A stretch of DNA of 60,854 nt from positions 1-60,854 of the forward strand of contig CALGVO010000182.1 in the NCBI GenBank assembly GCA_937930135.1, in the 5' to 3' direction. Below, piece by piece: positions 24,949-33,081 of the stretch (within the stretch, counting starts at the first letter, position 1; each line of letters starts with the position of its first letter). The position numbers and the translations under genes are program-made. Under the pieces are notes generated by a model. The model was not told the origin of the DNA, did not search any database, and saw only the letters and a list, made by a program, of their open reading frames with translations. The DNA comes from an uncultured Synechococcus sp. (GTDB lineage: Bacteria > Cyanobacteriota > Cyanobacteriia > PCC-6307 > Cyanobiaceae).

Positions 24949-26463
24949 ATGGCGGTGGCCGATCAGCCCCTGCAGCTGGTCTGGTTCAAGCGGGATCTGC
25001 GTAGCGTTGATCACCGGCCGCTGGCCCTGGCGCTCGAGCGTGGTCCAGTGCTGCCCCTCTACATCGTTGAGCCGCAGTTCTGGTTGCAGCCTGATGCGTC
25101 CGCACGCCAGTGGGCGTTCTGCCGTGAGGCTCTGGAAGCCTTGCGGGAGCGTCTCTCTGCGCTGGGTCAGCCCCTGGTGGTGCGGGTGGGCGATGCGGTG
25201 GAGGTGCTGGAACGGGCTCGCCTGCGGCTCGGTGTGGTGGCGCTCTGGAGTCATGAAGAAACAGGCAACGCCTTCACCTATGCCCGCGATCGCCGGGTGA
25301 AGGCCTGGGCGCGCAGTCACGGCATCCCCTGGCACGAGTGTCCTCAGTTCGGCGTGATTCGTGGTCTGCGCCGTCGCGAGGGTTGGGCGACCCGCTGGCA
25401 GGAGCGGATGGCGACGCCGCTCACGCCGGAGCCGCTTGCTCTGCCGCCGTTGCCAGCGATTCAGCCCGGTGCTCTGCCCTCGGCTTCAGACCTGGGTCTG
25501 GCGGCAGATCCCTGTCCTTGCCGTCAGCGCGGTGGTCGCCCGCAGGCTGAGACGGTGTTGCAGGATTTTCTTCAGCGTCGCGTTCAGCGCTACTCCGGCA
25601 GCATCTCCAGTCCGCTCACCGCCTTCGACGGCTGTTCCCGCCTGTCGCCCTATCTCACCTGGGGCTGCCTGTCGCTGCGGGAAGTGGTGCAGGCCAGTGC
25701 CTCCCTCGCCGGCCGGGGGGTGCGCAACTTTCGCTCCCGCCTCCACTGGCATTGCCATTTCATCCAGAAGCTGGAGAGTGAGCCGGCCATCGAGCATCGC
25801 GATTTCCATCCCTTCATGCGCGACATCCGTGCCTGGGATGCGGAGCGGTATCAGGCTTGGGCAGAGGGGCGCACGGGGTTGCCGTTTGTGGATGCCTGCA
25901 TGCGCGCCCTGATCGCCCATGGCTGGATCAATTTCCGCATGCGGGCGATGCTCATGTCAGTGGCCACGTATCACCTCTGGCTCCCCTGGAGGGAAACCGG
26001 CCTCCATCTGGCCCGGTTGTTTGTGGATTACGAGCCGGGGATCCACTGGAGTCAGTGTCAGATGCAGTCCGGCAGCACATCGATCAACACGATCCGCATC
26101 TACAACCCGATCAAACAGGGCCTCGACCACGATCCCAAGGGTGTGTTCATCCGACGCTGGTGTCCGGAACTCGCCGATCGCCCCGATGTATGGCTGCATG
26201 AACCCTGGCGGGGCGGCGGTGATCATCCCGCCCCGATCGTCGATCCTGCCCAGGCGGCCAGGGAGGCTCGGGACAGGATCTGGGCGATCCGTCGCGCCGC
26301 CGGTTTTGATCGCATCGCCGATGCGATCCAGGAACGCCATGGCTCCCGCCGGGCTGGGCTCGCGCCGACGGGAGGCCGGGGCAGCCGCCGTCGGCGCCGG
26401 ACTGACGTTGCTGACGCGTCGATGCGTCAGCTCAGCCTCCAGGTCGACATCGACCCGGCTTAA
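24949..26463 (+). CDS. Photolyase/cryptochrome-family flavoprotein
   Basis: The 504-residue protein has the photolyase Rossmann domain (LVWFKRDLRSVDHRPLALAL) and the FAD-binding helical domain (RLSPYLTWGCLSLREV, FVDACMRALIAHGWINFRMRAMLMS). The FAD-contacting region is unusual. Where class I CPD photolyases read WQWxAGTG followed by RIFNP, this protein has HWSQCQMQSGSTSINTIRIYNP. It therefore belongs to a different branch whose DNA substrate is not obvious. The C-terminal tail is Arg/Gly-rich. ATG 24949 is preferred over GTG 24946. Its stop codon shares bases with that of the convergent next gene. Confidence 0.85.
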   Translation: MAVADQPLQLVWFKRDLRSVDHRPLALALERGPVLPLYIVEPQFWLQPDASARQWAFCREALEALRERLSALGQPLVVRVGDAVEVLERARLRLGVVALWSHEETGNAFTYARDRRVKAWARSHGIPWHECPQFGVIRGLRRREGWATRWQERMATPLTPEPLALPPLPAIQPGALPSASDLGLAADPCPCRQRGGRPQAETVLQDFLQRRVQRYSGSISSPLTAFDGCSRLSPYLTWGCLSLREVVQASASLAGRGVRNFRSRLHWHCHFIQKLESEPAIEHRDFHPFMRDIRAWDAERYQAWAEGRTGLPFVDACMRALIAHGWINFRMRAMLMSVATYHLWLPWRETGLHLARLFVDYEPGIHWSQCQMQSGSTSINTIRIYNPIKQGLDHDPKGVFIRRWCPELADRPDVWLHEPWRGGGDHPAPIVDPAQAAREARDRIWAIRRAAGFDRIADAIQERHGSRRAGLAPTGGRGSRRRRRTDVADASMRQLSLQVDIDPA

Positions 26464-27608
26464 CGCCGTTGCAGCAACAGGCGCCGGATCACCCGCTGGG
26501 CGATGTCTCCATATCCCATTTCACCGGAGAGGATCTGGGCGATCCGTTGGGGTGCTGTGGGGCGTTTGACCCCGAGCTGATACCCCACCTTCGGAAAGCG
26601 ATAAAACACCTGGGCGATGCGTCGTCCCCAGGCCATCGAGTCGCCCCAGCGTTGCCGCATGCCCTTGCTGTAGCCGCGCAGATCGCTGCACTCTCCCCGT
26701 AACCAGCGGTTCAGGTGGGTGGCTGCCTCGCAGCCGCTCATCAGCGCAGGCCGCAGCCCTTCGGCGAGAAAGGGATCGCAGAGAGAGGCGGCATCCCCCA
26801 CGGCCAGGAGTCCATCGCCATCGAGCCGCTCATGGCCGTTCCAGACCCGCAGGGAAGCGGTCTGGCGCAGGCCTGCGTCTGCGGGGAATCCAAGGTCGGG
26901 CAGGAGCTGCTGCAGGATCGCGTCGCTGGTGTCTGCCTGGCGCCCGATGAAGGTTCCCACCCCCACATTGACGCCATCGGCGATGGGAAAGGCCCAGGCG
27001 AAGCCGTGATGCACCAGGCCGAATTCAAATCGGGCCGCTCCGGGTTGCAGCGATCCCCGCCCCTGGAGGCGCACCGAGGTGGTGCTGGCCAGGTGCAGGC
27101 TTGAGGGCCCGAGCCCGAACCGCGCCGGCCAGGGGGAGCTGGAGCCGTCGGCGATCACCACCGCTCGGCCGCGCACGCTGCGTCCGTCCGTGGAGCGCAC
27201 GCACCAATGCTCACCGTCCCGCTGGAGGTCATCGATGTCAAAGCCGCGCTCGATCCGGCACCCCTTCGCCATGGCCTCCTCCAGCAGCAGCTGATCCAGC
27301 CGTTCCCGGCGCACAATCCAGAACGGTGCGCTGCCGGGTAGCTCGGCAACCACCGGATCCGTGAGGCACCAACTGAAGTCGACGCGACGGATCACCTCCT
27401 CCACCGCCGGGGCGAGGGGAAAGGGGAACCACTGCTGCACGGAGGCCGCCATGCCGCCGCCACAGGGTTTGATGCGCTCGTTCCCGTCCCGCTCCAGCAC
27501 CAGCACCCGATGGCCGGCAGCGGCGAGATGAAAGGCCGCTGCTCCACCGGCGGCGCCAGCGCCGAGGATCAGAACATCGGCGTCAAGACCGGCCACCGAC
27601 TGGCTCAT
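26460..27608 (-). CDS. Geranylgeranyl-reductase-family FAD oxidoreductase
   Basis: This 382-residue flavoprotein has the N-terminal FAD motif ADVLILGAGAAGGAAAFHLA, followed by VLERDGNERIKPCGGGM, the PCGGGM sequence typical of the geranylgeranyl reductase family. GDAASLCDPFLAEGLRPALMSG is the second FAD motif. ChlP itself reduces the chlorophyll geranylgeranyl chain, but this protein lacks enough ChlP detail for me to call it that; a paralogue acting on another isoprenoid is more likely. It is convergent with the photolyase gene and lies 10 bp after frr. Confidence 0.82.
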   Translation of the reverse strand: MSQSVAGLDADVLILGAGAAGGAAAFHLAAAGHRVLVLERDGNERIKPCGGGMAASVQQWFPFPLAPAVEEVIRRVDFSWCLTDPVVAELPGSAPFWIVRRERLDQLLLEEAMAKGCRIERGFDIDDLQRDGEHWCVRSTDGRSVRGRAVVIADGSSSPWPARFGLGPSSLHLASTTSVRLQGRGSLQPGAARFEFGLVHHGFAWAFPIADGVNVGVGTFIGRQADTSDAILQQLLPDLGFPADAGLRQTASLRVWNGHERLDGDGLLAVGDAASLCDPFLAEGLRPALMSGCEAATHLNRWLRGECSDLRGYSKGMRQRWGDSMAWGRRIAQVFYRFPKVGYQLGVKRPTAPQRIAQILSGEMGYGDIAQRVIRRLLLQRR

Positions 27609-27618
27609 GCGAGGGATC

Positions 27619-28167
27619 TCACACTTTGAGGATGTCGGCTTCTTTGTCGGCGAGGTGGGTTTCGATTGCAGCGATGAAGCGATCCGTCAGCTTCTGGACC
27701 TTGTCTTGTTCATCGCGGCTCTGGTCTTCAGAGATTTCACCCTCTTTCTCCTGCTTCTTCACCTTGTCGATGGCATCGCGGCGGATGTTGCGCAGGGCCA
27801 CTTTGCCTTCTTCGGCATATTTTGAGGCCAACTTGCAGAATTCCTTGCGTCGCTCCTCGGTGAGGGGAGGCACATTGATGCGGATCACTTTGCCGTCGTT
27901 GTTGGGAGTGAATCCCAGCTCACTCATGGCAATCGCCTTTTCAATCGCTGCCAGGGCGCTGATATCGAAGGGCTGGATCTGAATCGTTTGTGAATCGGGC
28001 GTCGACAGGGTGGCGAGCGACTTCAAGGGGGTGTCGGCGCCGTAGTACTCGACACTGATGCGGTCGAGCAGCGAAGAATTGGCACGACCGGTGCGGATCG
28101 TGTTGAACATGCGTTGGGTGGATTCCACCGATTTGTGCATGCTGGTTTCGAGATCGTTCTGCGACAT
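27619..28167 (-). CDS. frr: Ribosome recycling factor
   Basis: Frr splits post-termination ribosomes with EF-G. The 182-residue protein has the normal length and the conserved features MHKSVESTQRMFNTIRTGRA, the VEYYGADTPLKSLA loop and VNVPPLTEERRKE-type domain II to III junction (here INVPPLTEERRKEF). It follows pyrH by 27 bp; the pyrH-frr pair is widely conserved in bacteria. Confidence 0.97.
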   Translation of the reverse strand: MSQNDLETSMHKSVESTQRMFNTIRTGRANSSLLDRISVEYYGADTPLKSLATLSTPDSQTIQIQPFDISALAAIEKAIAMSELGFTPNNDGKVIRINVPPLTEERRKEFCKLASKYAEEGKVALRNIRRDAIDKVKKQEKEGEISEDQSRDEQDKVQKLTDRFIAAIETHLADKEADILKV

Positions 28168-28194
28168 GACGACGGTGCAGGAGTGTTTGAGGTT

Positions 28195-28902
28195 TTAGTT
28201 GCTGATGCGGGAACCAATGGATTCGCCGGCCACGGCTCTGCCGATGTTGCCGGGCTCGAACAGATTGAAAACCACAATCGGAATGTTGTTGTCTTTGCAC
28301 AGGGCGATGGCGGTGCTGTCCATCACCGCCAGCTCCCCGCTCAGCACCTGCTGGAAGGTGAGGTGGTCGTAACGCACGGCGTTGGCATGCACGTTGGGGT
28401 CCCGGTCGTAGACCCCATCCACCTTGGTGGCTTTGAACACCACGTCGGCGCTGATCTCCGCTGCGCGCAGAGCGGCGGTGGTGTCGGTGGTGAAGAAGGG
28501 ATTGCCGCAACCCGCTCCGAACACCACCACCCGGCCCTTTTCGAGATGGCGGATCGCCTTGCGGCGGATGTAGGGCTCAGCCATTTCCTGCATGGCGATG
28601 GCTGTCTGCACCCGGGTTTCCACCCCCGCCCGCTCCAGGCCGTCCTGGAGGGTGATCGCATTCATGACTGTGGCCAGCATTCCCACATAGTCGGCGGTGG
28701 CTCGATCCATCCCCGCAGCCGATCCCTTGAGGCCGCGAAAGATGTTGCCGCCACCCACAACAATCGCGAGCTGGGTGCCTCCGGCAACCACGCGGGCCAC
28801 GTCTTCAGCGATGGATTGAACGATGGCGGGGTCGATTCCATACCCCTGATCTCCCATCAGCGCTTCGCCGCTGAGTTTGAGAAGGGCACGTGCGTAAGCC
28901 AT
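28195..28902 (-). CDS. pyrH: UMP kinase
   Basis: PyrH phosphorylates UMP to UDP. Started at ATG 28902 (MAYARALLKLSGEALMGDQG) it has 235 residues. The amino acid kinase fold is clear: LLKLSGEAL, the GGGNIFRG phosphate loop and VFGAGCGNPFFTTDTTAALRA. An upstream ATG would add ten atypical residues. It is the first gene of the pyrH-frr unit. Confidence 0.96.
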   Translation of the reverse strand: MAYARALLKLSGEALMGDQGYGIDPAIVQSIAEDVARVVAGGTQLAIVVGGGNIFRGLKGSAAGMDRATADYVGMLATVMNAITLQDGLERAGVETRVQTAIAMQEMAEPYIRRKAIRHLEKGRVVVFGAGCGNPFFTTDTTAALRAAEISADVVFKATKVDGVYDRDPNVHANAVRYDHLTFQQVLSGELAVMDSTAIALCKDNNIPIVVFNLFEPGNIGRAVAGESIGSRISN

Positions 28903-29232
28903 GCTGCATCCAGATCTTGATGACAGTAGCAACAGGCTTCAAGCACAACAGCCTTCAGCAACCCTCGCGGGAGACGGGCTGGTGCGGCGTGCCATTTCTC
29001 GCTTGGATGGGGCAGTGCCAGAGCCTTCATGCCGGAGTCGCAGGAGCCACGGAGCGGGGTGATGGCCCGCCTCACGCTCTCCGCGCTGGATCGCGCCAGC
29101 CGTGATCCCTCCTGTTGGCGTGATCCGATCGTGCATCGGGCGCTTCTGGTCAGTGGTCTGTCGGTGTTGACCACCGCCTCCACCCTGCTGCTGGCTGATC
29201 TCGAGCAGACGTAACTCAGTTCTCAACACCCC
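28903..29232. other. Intergenic region between pyrH and cobO
   Basis: This 330-bp gap between two minus-strand genes should carry the pyrH promoter. It holds one weak plus-strand candidate gene (29062-29214, below). No RNA structure or terminator stands out to me. Confidence 0.5.
29062..29214 (+). CDS. Possible small hydrophobic-tailed peptide
   Basis: From ATG 29062 (MARLTLSALDRASRDPSCW) a 50-residue product with a hydrophobic C-terminal half (ALLVSGLSVLTTASTLLLADL) could be made. No clear ribosome-binding site precedes it and I recognise no family. It may be chance. Confidence 0.25.
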   Translation: MARLTLSALDRASRDPSCWRDPIVHRALLVSGLSVLTTASTLLLADLEQT

Positions 29233-29916
29233 TCAGTACTCCACACCCGCCTGGGCTTTCACCCCCTGTTCCCGGAAGGGGTGGCGGACCAGGGTCATCT
29301 CTGTGACCAGGTCAGCGCGGTCGATCAACCCTGAGGGAGCGCCGCGACCGGTGAGGGCCACATGGGTGAGCTCCGGTCGGGTGTCAAGGCCGGCGATCAC
29401 CTGCTCCAGCGTCAGGTAGCCGAGCTTGAGAGCCACGTTGATCTCATCGAGGATCACCAGCTGATGCTCGCTGCTGCGCAGGTAGTGGAGCGACTGCTGC
29501 CAGGCCCCCTGCACCAGCTCCCTGTCCCGTTCACGATCCTGCGTCACCCAGGTGAAGCCCTCCCCGAGGGCATGCCACTGGAGAGCGTCGCCGAAGGCCT
29601 GCAGTGCGCGTGCTTCTCCGGGTTCCCAGCCGCCTTTGATGAACTGCACCACCGCCACCCGTTCGCCGTGCCCGAGAGTGCGCAGGGCGAGACCAAGGGC
29701 TGCAGTGGTCTTGCCCTTGCCATGCCCGGTGAACACCATCACCAGCCCCTTCTCAAGTGACCGTTCCCGGAGCCGCTGCTGCTGCACCTCCTCCCGGCGC
29801 CGCATCCTGGCCCGGTAGGCCTCCGCATCCCGCTCCGGTGCCAGATCCCCTCCCATCCCGAGGGCGTCGGCGGACTGGTCGAGGTCGTGGGCGGATCCGG
29901 TCTCTCCCGAGGTCAT
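29233..29916 (-). CDS. cobO: Corrinoid adenosyltransferase, CobO/BtuR type
   Basis: CobO transfers the 5'-deoxyadenosyl group of ATP to cob(I)alamin or its precursor. The 227-residue protein has the P-loop MVFTGHGKGKTTAALGLALRTLGHG near residue 60, then VVQFIKGGWEPGE, DEINVALKLGYL and LTGRGAP, all typical. A charged N-terminal tail of about 45 residues precedes the core. It overlaps the upstream methyltransferase gene by 4 bp (29913-29916), which suggests translational coupling. Together with cobK it indicates corrinoid synthesis. Confidence 0.95.
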   Translation of the reverse strand: MTSGETGSAHDLDQSADALGMGGDLAPERDAEAYRARMRRREEVQQQRLRERSLEKGLVMVFTGHGKGKTTAALGLALRTLGHGERVAVVQFIKGGWEPGEARALQAFGDALQWHALGEGFTWVTQDRERDRELVQGAWQQSLHYLRSSEHQLVILDEINVALKLGYLTLEQVIAGLDTRPELTHVALTGRGAPSGLIDRADLVTEMTLVRHPFREQGVKAQAGVEY

Positions 29917-30581
29917 GGCGTTGGTGTGGGGTCCGGGGGCAGCATGGCCGCTGGCGGTCGCTGCGCCACGATCCGTTGCAGGGCATCCCCCGCCAGTCGC
30001 TCCTGGTCCACCGCCCCAAAGCCAAGCCGTTCCAGCTCGGCAGGCAGATTGTCCTGCAGCAGGTCGAGGGCGGTGTCGGTTTCAAACAGGGCGCAGAACA
30101 GCTGTTGTGGGAGTCGCAGCCAGGCTCCGGCGGGATGGAGGTCCACAATCACCAGCCAGCCGCCGGGGCGCAGCAACCGATAAGCGCTCTTCAGCACCCT
30201 CTGCCGTTCCGAGCGGGTGAACTCATGCAGCGCCAGGCTGATCTGAAGCCCCTCAAACTGCTCGCTCTCAAGGGGCGGCTCCTCCGCCAGGCCTTCCACC
30301 CGTTGCAGCTCCGGATACCGTTGCGCCGCAAGGCTCAGCGCCCTTGGCGACACATCCAGGCCGGTGACCGAAAACCCGCAGGCCAACCAGGGAGTGGCTG
30401 CCTCGCCACTGCCGCAGCAGAGATCGAGCACGGGAGCTCCGGGGGGCAATCGGGAGGCCAGGCCGTCCAACCCCAGGCGGCGCAACCGGCCCACACCCCC
30501 CACCGCTGCAGCCGACAGCGCCGTGACCATGTCGTAAAGCCAGCGATGGCGATAGGCGAGCTGGCGCAGGGGAGTGCTCAT
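29913..30581 (-). CDS. Class I SAM-dependent methyltransferase
   Basis: The 222-residue protein has motif I VLDLCCGSGEAATPWLACG and the following acidic strand end VTGLDVS. A downstream FEGLQISLALHEFT segment fits motif II. The opening MSTPLRQLAYRHRWLYDMVTALSA resembles UbiE/MenG-like and other small-molecule methyltransferases. The substrate is not evident. It is coupled to cobO by a 4-bp overlap, which might suggest corrin or quinone methylation, but that is only positional. Confidence 0.85.
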   Translation of the reverse strand: MSTPLRQLAYRHRWLYDMVTALSAAAVGGVGRLRRLGLDGLASRLPPGAPVLDLCCGSGEAATPWLACGFSVTGLDVSPRALSLAAQRYPELQRVEGLAEEPPLESEQFEGLQISLALHEFTRSERQRVLKSAYRLLRPGGWLVIVDLHPAGAWLRLPQQLFCALFETDTALDLLQDNLPAELERLGFGAVDQERLAGDALQRIVAQRPPAAMLPPDPTPTP

Positions 30582-30610
30582 GGAAGTGGATGCAATCGGG
30601 ACGGGCCGGC

Positions 30611-31777
30611 TCAGGCCTTGAGGCGAGCGAGGGCGGCATCCACCGCCTGCTGCTGATCTCGGCGGGTGATCCAGTGGTGGTAGGTGCGGGTGTGAATGGC
30701 CACGGAGTGCCCCATCATCCTGGCCGCCACCGTGTCGGGTAGGCCGATGTGGATGGTGCGCACGGCCCAGGCATGGCGCAGGTCGTAGGGCGTCAGCGGC
30801 AGCCCGTAGCGACGGAACTGCTCCGCGACCCGACGGCCCACCTGCTGCAGGGTGGTGCGGCGCAGATCGGTGCAGACCGGCGGCAGTGCCTCGTGACCAT
30901 CACCCAGGTGGTGGAGATCGAAGCGTTCCACCCAGTCTGGATGGAAGGGCCAGACCTGGTGTTCGCCCGTTTTGGTGGTGGGCAACACCCGGATCACCCG
31001 ATCCCCGCCCGCGCGCAGGCTCGACAGGTCGCTGAAGAACACCTCGTGGTTGCGCAGTCCGAAGGTCGCCATCAGGCCGAAGGCCAGGCGCCAGCTTCGG
31101 TTGGGGATCAACAGGAAGGCTTCGAGGATGTCGGCGTCGCTGGGGAGCTGGCGGAAGCGGGCGCGGTGCAGGCCATAGCCCCCCGCCCGGGCCCGCCAGT
31201 CCTCCGGCAAGGCGAGGTCGGCGTGGACGGCCAAGGCCTGGAGGGCCGTGGCGCACTGCTGACGGCTGCGGCTGCCCTCGCCATAACTCTCCAGCGTGAT
31301 GCGCAGGAGCTCCGTCCCCAGAGGGAGGTTGTGCTCGCTGGCCAGGCTCCTGAGGCGCCGGAGGTAGGGCCGGTACGCCGCAGTCCAGGTGCTGCGGCTG
31401 CCCGCCGCTGAGCGCCGCCGTCGCGGGTCCGCAAAGAAGGCCTGCTCAAATTGTTCGAGCTGGTGCTCGAGCCTGGGGGCGGCCGCGGCGTTGCTGGAAG
31501 CGATCCCTTTGGCGTCTGCGGCCCATTGGTCCCAGCGGAACTGCTGGCGGCGCAGCTGCAGATCGACCAGCTGCAGGGTGCGCTCCGCCTCCCGTAGTCC
31601 TTGGGCATCCGCTGGTAGCCCGAGGCTGAGGCGCTGGGTTCGGGTGGCATGCGGCGTCTGCCGGCAGGGCAGGGGACCGCGCAGGTTGAGCTTCCGTCCG
31701 CGCTGCTCAAGGCGCAGCCGGATGCCCTCCGCCGCCAGGGAGGCATTGATTCGTGCCAGGTCGACGCTCAGATCCAT
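30611..31777 (-). CDS. Tyrosine recombinase with arm-type N-terminal domain
   Basis: The 388-residue protein resembles phage-type integrases. The N-terminus (about 15-85: IRLRLEQRGRKLNLRGPLP, then TQRLSLGLPAD) looks like an arm-binding domain, followed by a helical core-binding domain (about 125-190). The catalytic domain has Arg242 (GLRNHE), Lys269 (TKTGEH), Arg334, His357 (MMGHS) and the nucleophile Tyr366 (RTYHHW). The first His of the usual HxxR box is Tyr331 (YDLRH). There are no other phage or island genes nearby, and no repeats suggestive of attachment sites were found, so it looks like a resident gene. Confidence 0.88.
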   Translation of the reverse strand: MDLSVDLARINASLAAEGIRLRLEQRGRKLNLRGPLPCRQTPHATRTQRLSLGLPADAQGLREAERTLQLVDLQLRRQQFRWDQWAADAKGIASSNAAAAPRLEHQLEQFEQAFFADPRRRRSAAGSRSTWTAAYRPYLRRLRSLASEHNLPLGTELLRITLESYGEGSRSRQQCATALQALAVHADLALPEDWRARAGGYGLHRARFRQLPSDADILEAFLLIPNRSWRLAFGLMATFGLRNHEVFFSDLSSLRAGGDRVIRVLPTTKTGEHQVWPFHPDWVERFDLHHLGDGHEALPPVCTDLRRTTLQQVGRRVAEQFRRYGLPLTPYDLRHAWAVRTIHIGLPDTVAARMMGHSVAIHTRTYHHWITRRDQQQAVDAALARLKA

Positions 31778-31851
31778 GCCCCGGGTCTGCCGCCGCCACC
31801 ATCGCGTTGATGGGGGTTACGCTCAAGCCCCTCATGCCCCGCACATCCCCC

Positions 31852-33027
31852 ATGGCCCGGGTCGGCGTCCTTCTTCTCAACCTCGGGGGACCTGAACGGA
31901 TTCAGGATGTGGGTCCTTTTCTCTACAACCTTTTCGCGGATCCGGAGATCATCCGTTTGCCGATTCCGGCCCTGCAAAAGCCCCTGGCCTGGTTGATCAG
32001 CACCCTGCGCAGCAGCAAGTCACAGGAGGCCTATCGCTCCATCGGCGGCGGTTCACCACTGCGCCGGATCACGGAGCAGCAGGCGCGGGAGCTCCAGAGT
32101 GTGTTGCGTCAGCGGGGAGTCGAGGCCACCACCTACGTGGCCATGCGCTACTGGCACCCGTTCACAGAGTCGGCCGTGGCCGATATCAAAGCTGATGCCA
32201 TGGATGAGGTGGTGGTTCTGCCCCTGTATCCCCACTTCTCGATCAGCACCAGCGGTTCCAGTTTTCGCGAACTCCGGCGTCTGCGTCAGCTCGATCCTGC
32301 GTTTCAACAGCTGCCGATCCGCTGCATCCGCAGCTGGTTTGACCACCCCGGCTATGTGCGGGCGATGGCGGAGCTGATCGCCGAGCAGGTGCGTGCGTCG
32401 GAGCGGCCCGAGGAGGCCCATGTGTTCTTCAGTGCCCACGGGGTGCCGAAGAGCTACGTGGAGGAGGCCGGCGACCCCTATCAACGGGAGATCGAGGCCT
32501 GCACCGCTCTGATCATGGCGGAACTTGAGCGCCTGATCGGACGCCCTAATCCCCACACCCTTGCCTACCAGAGCCGGGTCGGCCCCGTGGAATGGCTGAA
32601 GCCCTACACCGAGGAAGCACTGGAGGCCCTCGGTGCCGCCGGCACCCGCGACCTGGTGGTGGTGCCCATCAGTTTCGTGAGCGAGCACATCGAGACGCTT
32701 GAGGAGATCGACATCGAATACCGCGAACTGGCCACCGAGGCCGGCGTGGTGCATTTCCGTCGTGTTCCCGCCCTCGACACCTACCCCCCGTTCATCGAAG
32801 GTCTGGCCGATCTCGTCAGTGCCAGCCTCGAGGGCCCGGAGATCAATCTGGATCAGGCGGCGGAACTGCCCACCAAAGTGAAGCTCTATCCCCAGGAGAA
32901 GTGGGAGTGGGGTTGGAACAACAGCTCGGAGGTGTGGAATGGGCGCCTCGCCATGATTGGTTTCTCGGCATTTCTGCTCGAGCTGATCACCGGTCAGGGT
33001 CCCCTGCATGCCCTCGGCCTGCTCTGA
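31852..33027 (+). CDS. hemH: Ferrochelatase with C-terminal Hlip domain
   Basis: HemH inserts Fe(II) into protoporphyrin IX, the last step to haem. Started at ATG 31852 (MARVGVLLLNLGGPE) it has 391 residues; ATGs at 31810 and 31834 are alternatives. The catalytic His196 lies in FSAHGVP and Glu281 in SEHIETLEEID. After a linker, the last about 32 residues (E360-VWNGRLAMIGF) form a chlorophyll-binding high-light-inducible type helix, known in cyanobacterial and plastid ferrochelatases. This may tie haem synthesis to chlorophyll status. Confidence 0.95.
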   Translation: MARVGVLLLNLGGPERIQDVGPFLYNLFADPEIIRLPIPALQKPLAWLISTLRSSKSQEAYRSIGGGSPLRRITEQQARELQSVLRQRGVEATTYVAMRYWHPFTESAVADIKADAMDEVVVLPLYPHFSISTSGSSFRELRRLRQLDPAFQQLPIRCIRSWFDHPGYVRAMAELIAEQVRASERPEEAHVFFSAHGVPKSYVEEAGDPYQREIEACTALIMAELERLIGRPNPHTLAYQSRVGPVEWLKPYTEEALEALGAAGTRDLVVVPISFVSEHIETLEEIDIEYRELATEAGVVHFRRVPALDTYPPFIEGLADLVSASLEGPEINLDQAAELPTKVKLYPQEKWEWGWNNSSEVWNGRLAMIGFSAFLLELITGQGPLHALGLL

Positions 33028-33081
33028 GCATCGGATTGGCTGGGCCCTTAATCTTGAGGGTCAGACCCGTGTGATGCCGCA

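Noticed and set aside
28903..29232. tRNA or small structured RNA in the pyrH-cobO gap
   Set aside because: I looked for T-loop and anticodon stem patterns and found none; a covariance-model scan would be needed to exclude a structured RNA.
30582..31851. Prophage or genomic island around the tyrosine recombinase
   Set aside because: The neighbours (cobO, a methyltransferase, hemH) are core genes, base composition does not change noticeably by eye, and no direct repeats or tRNA gene flank it.
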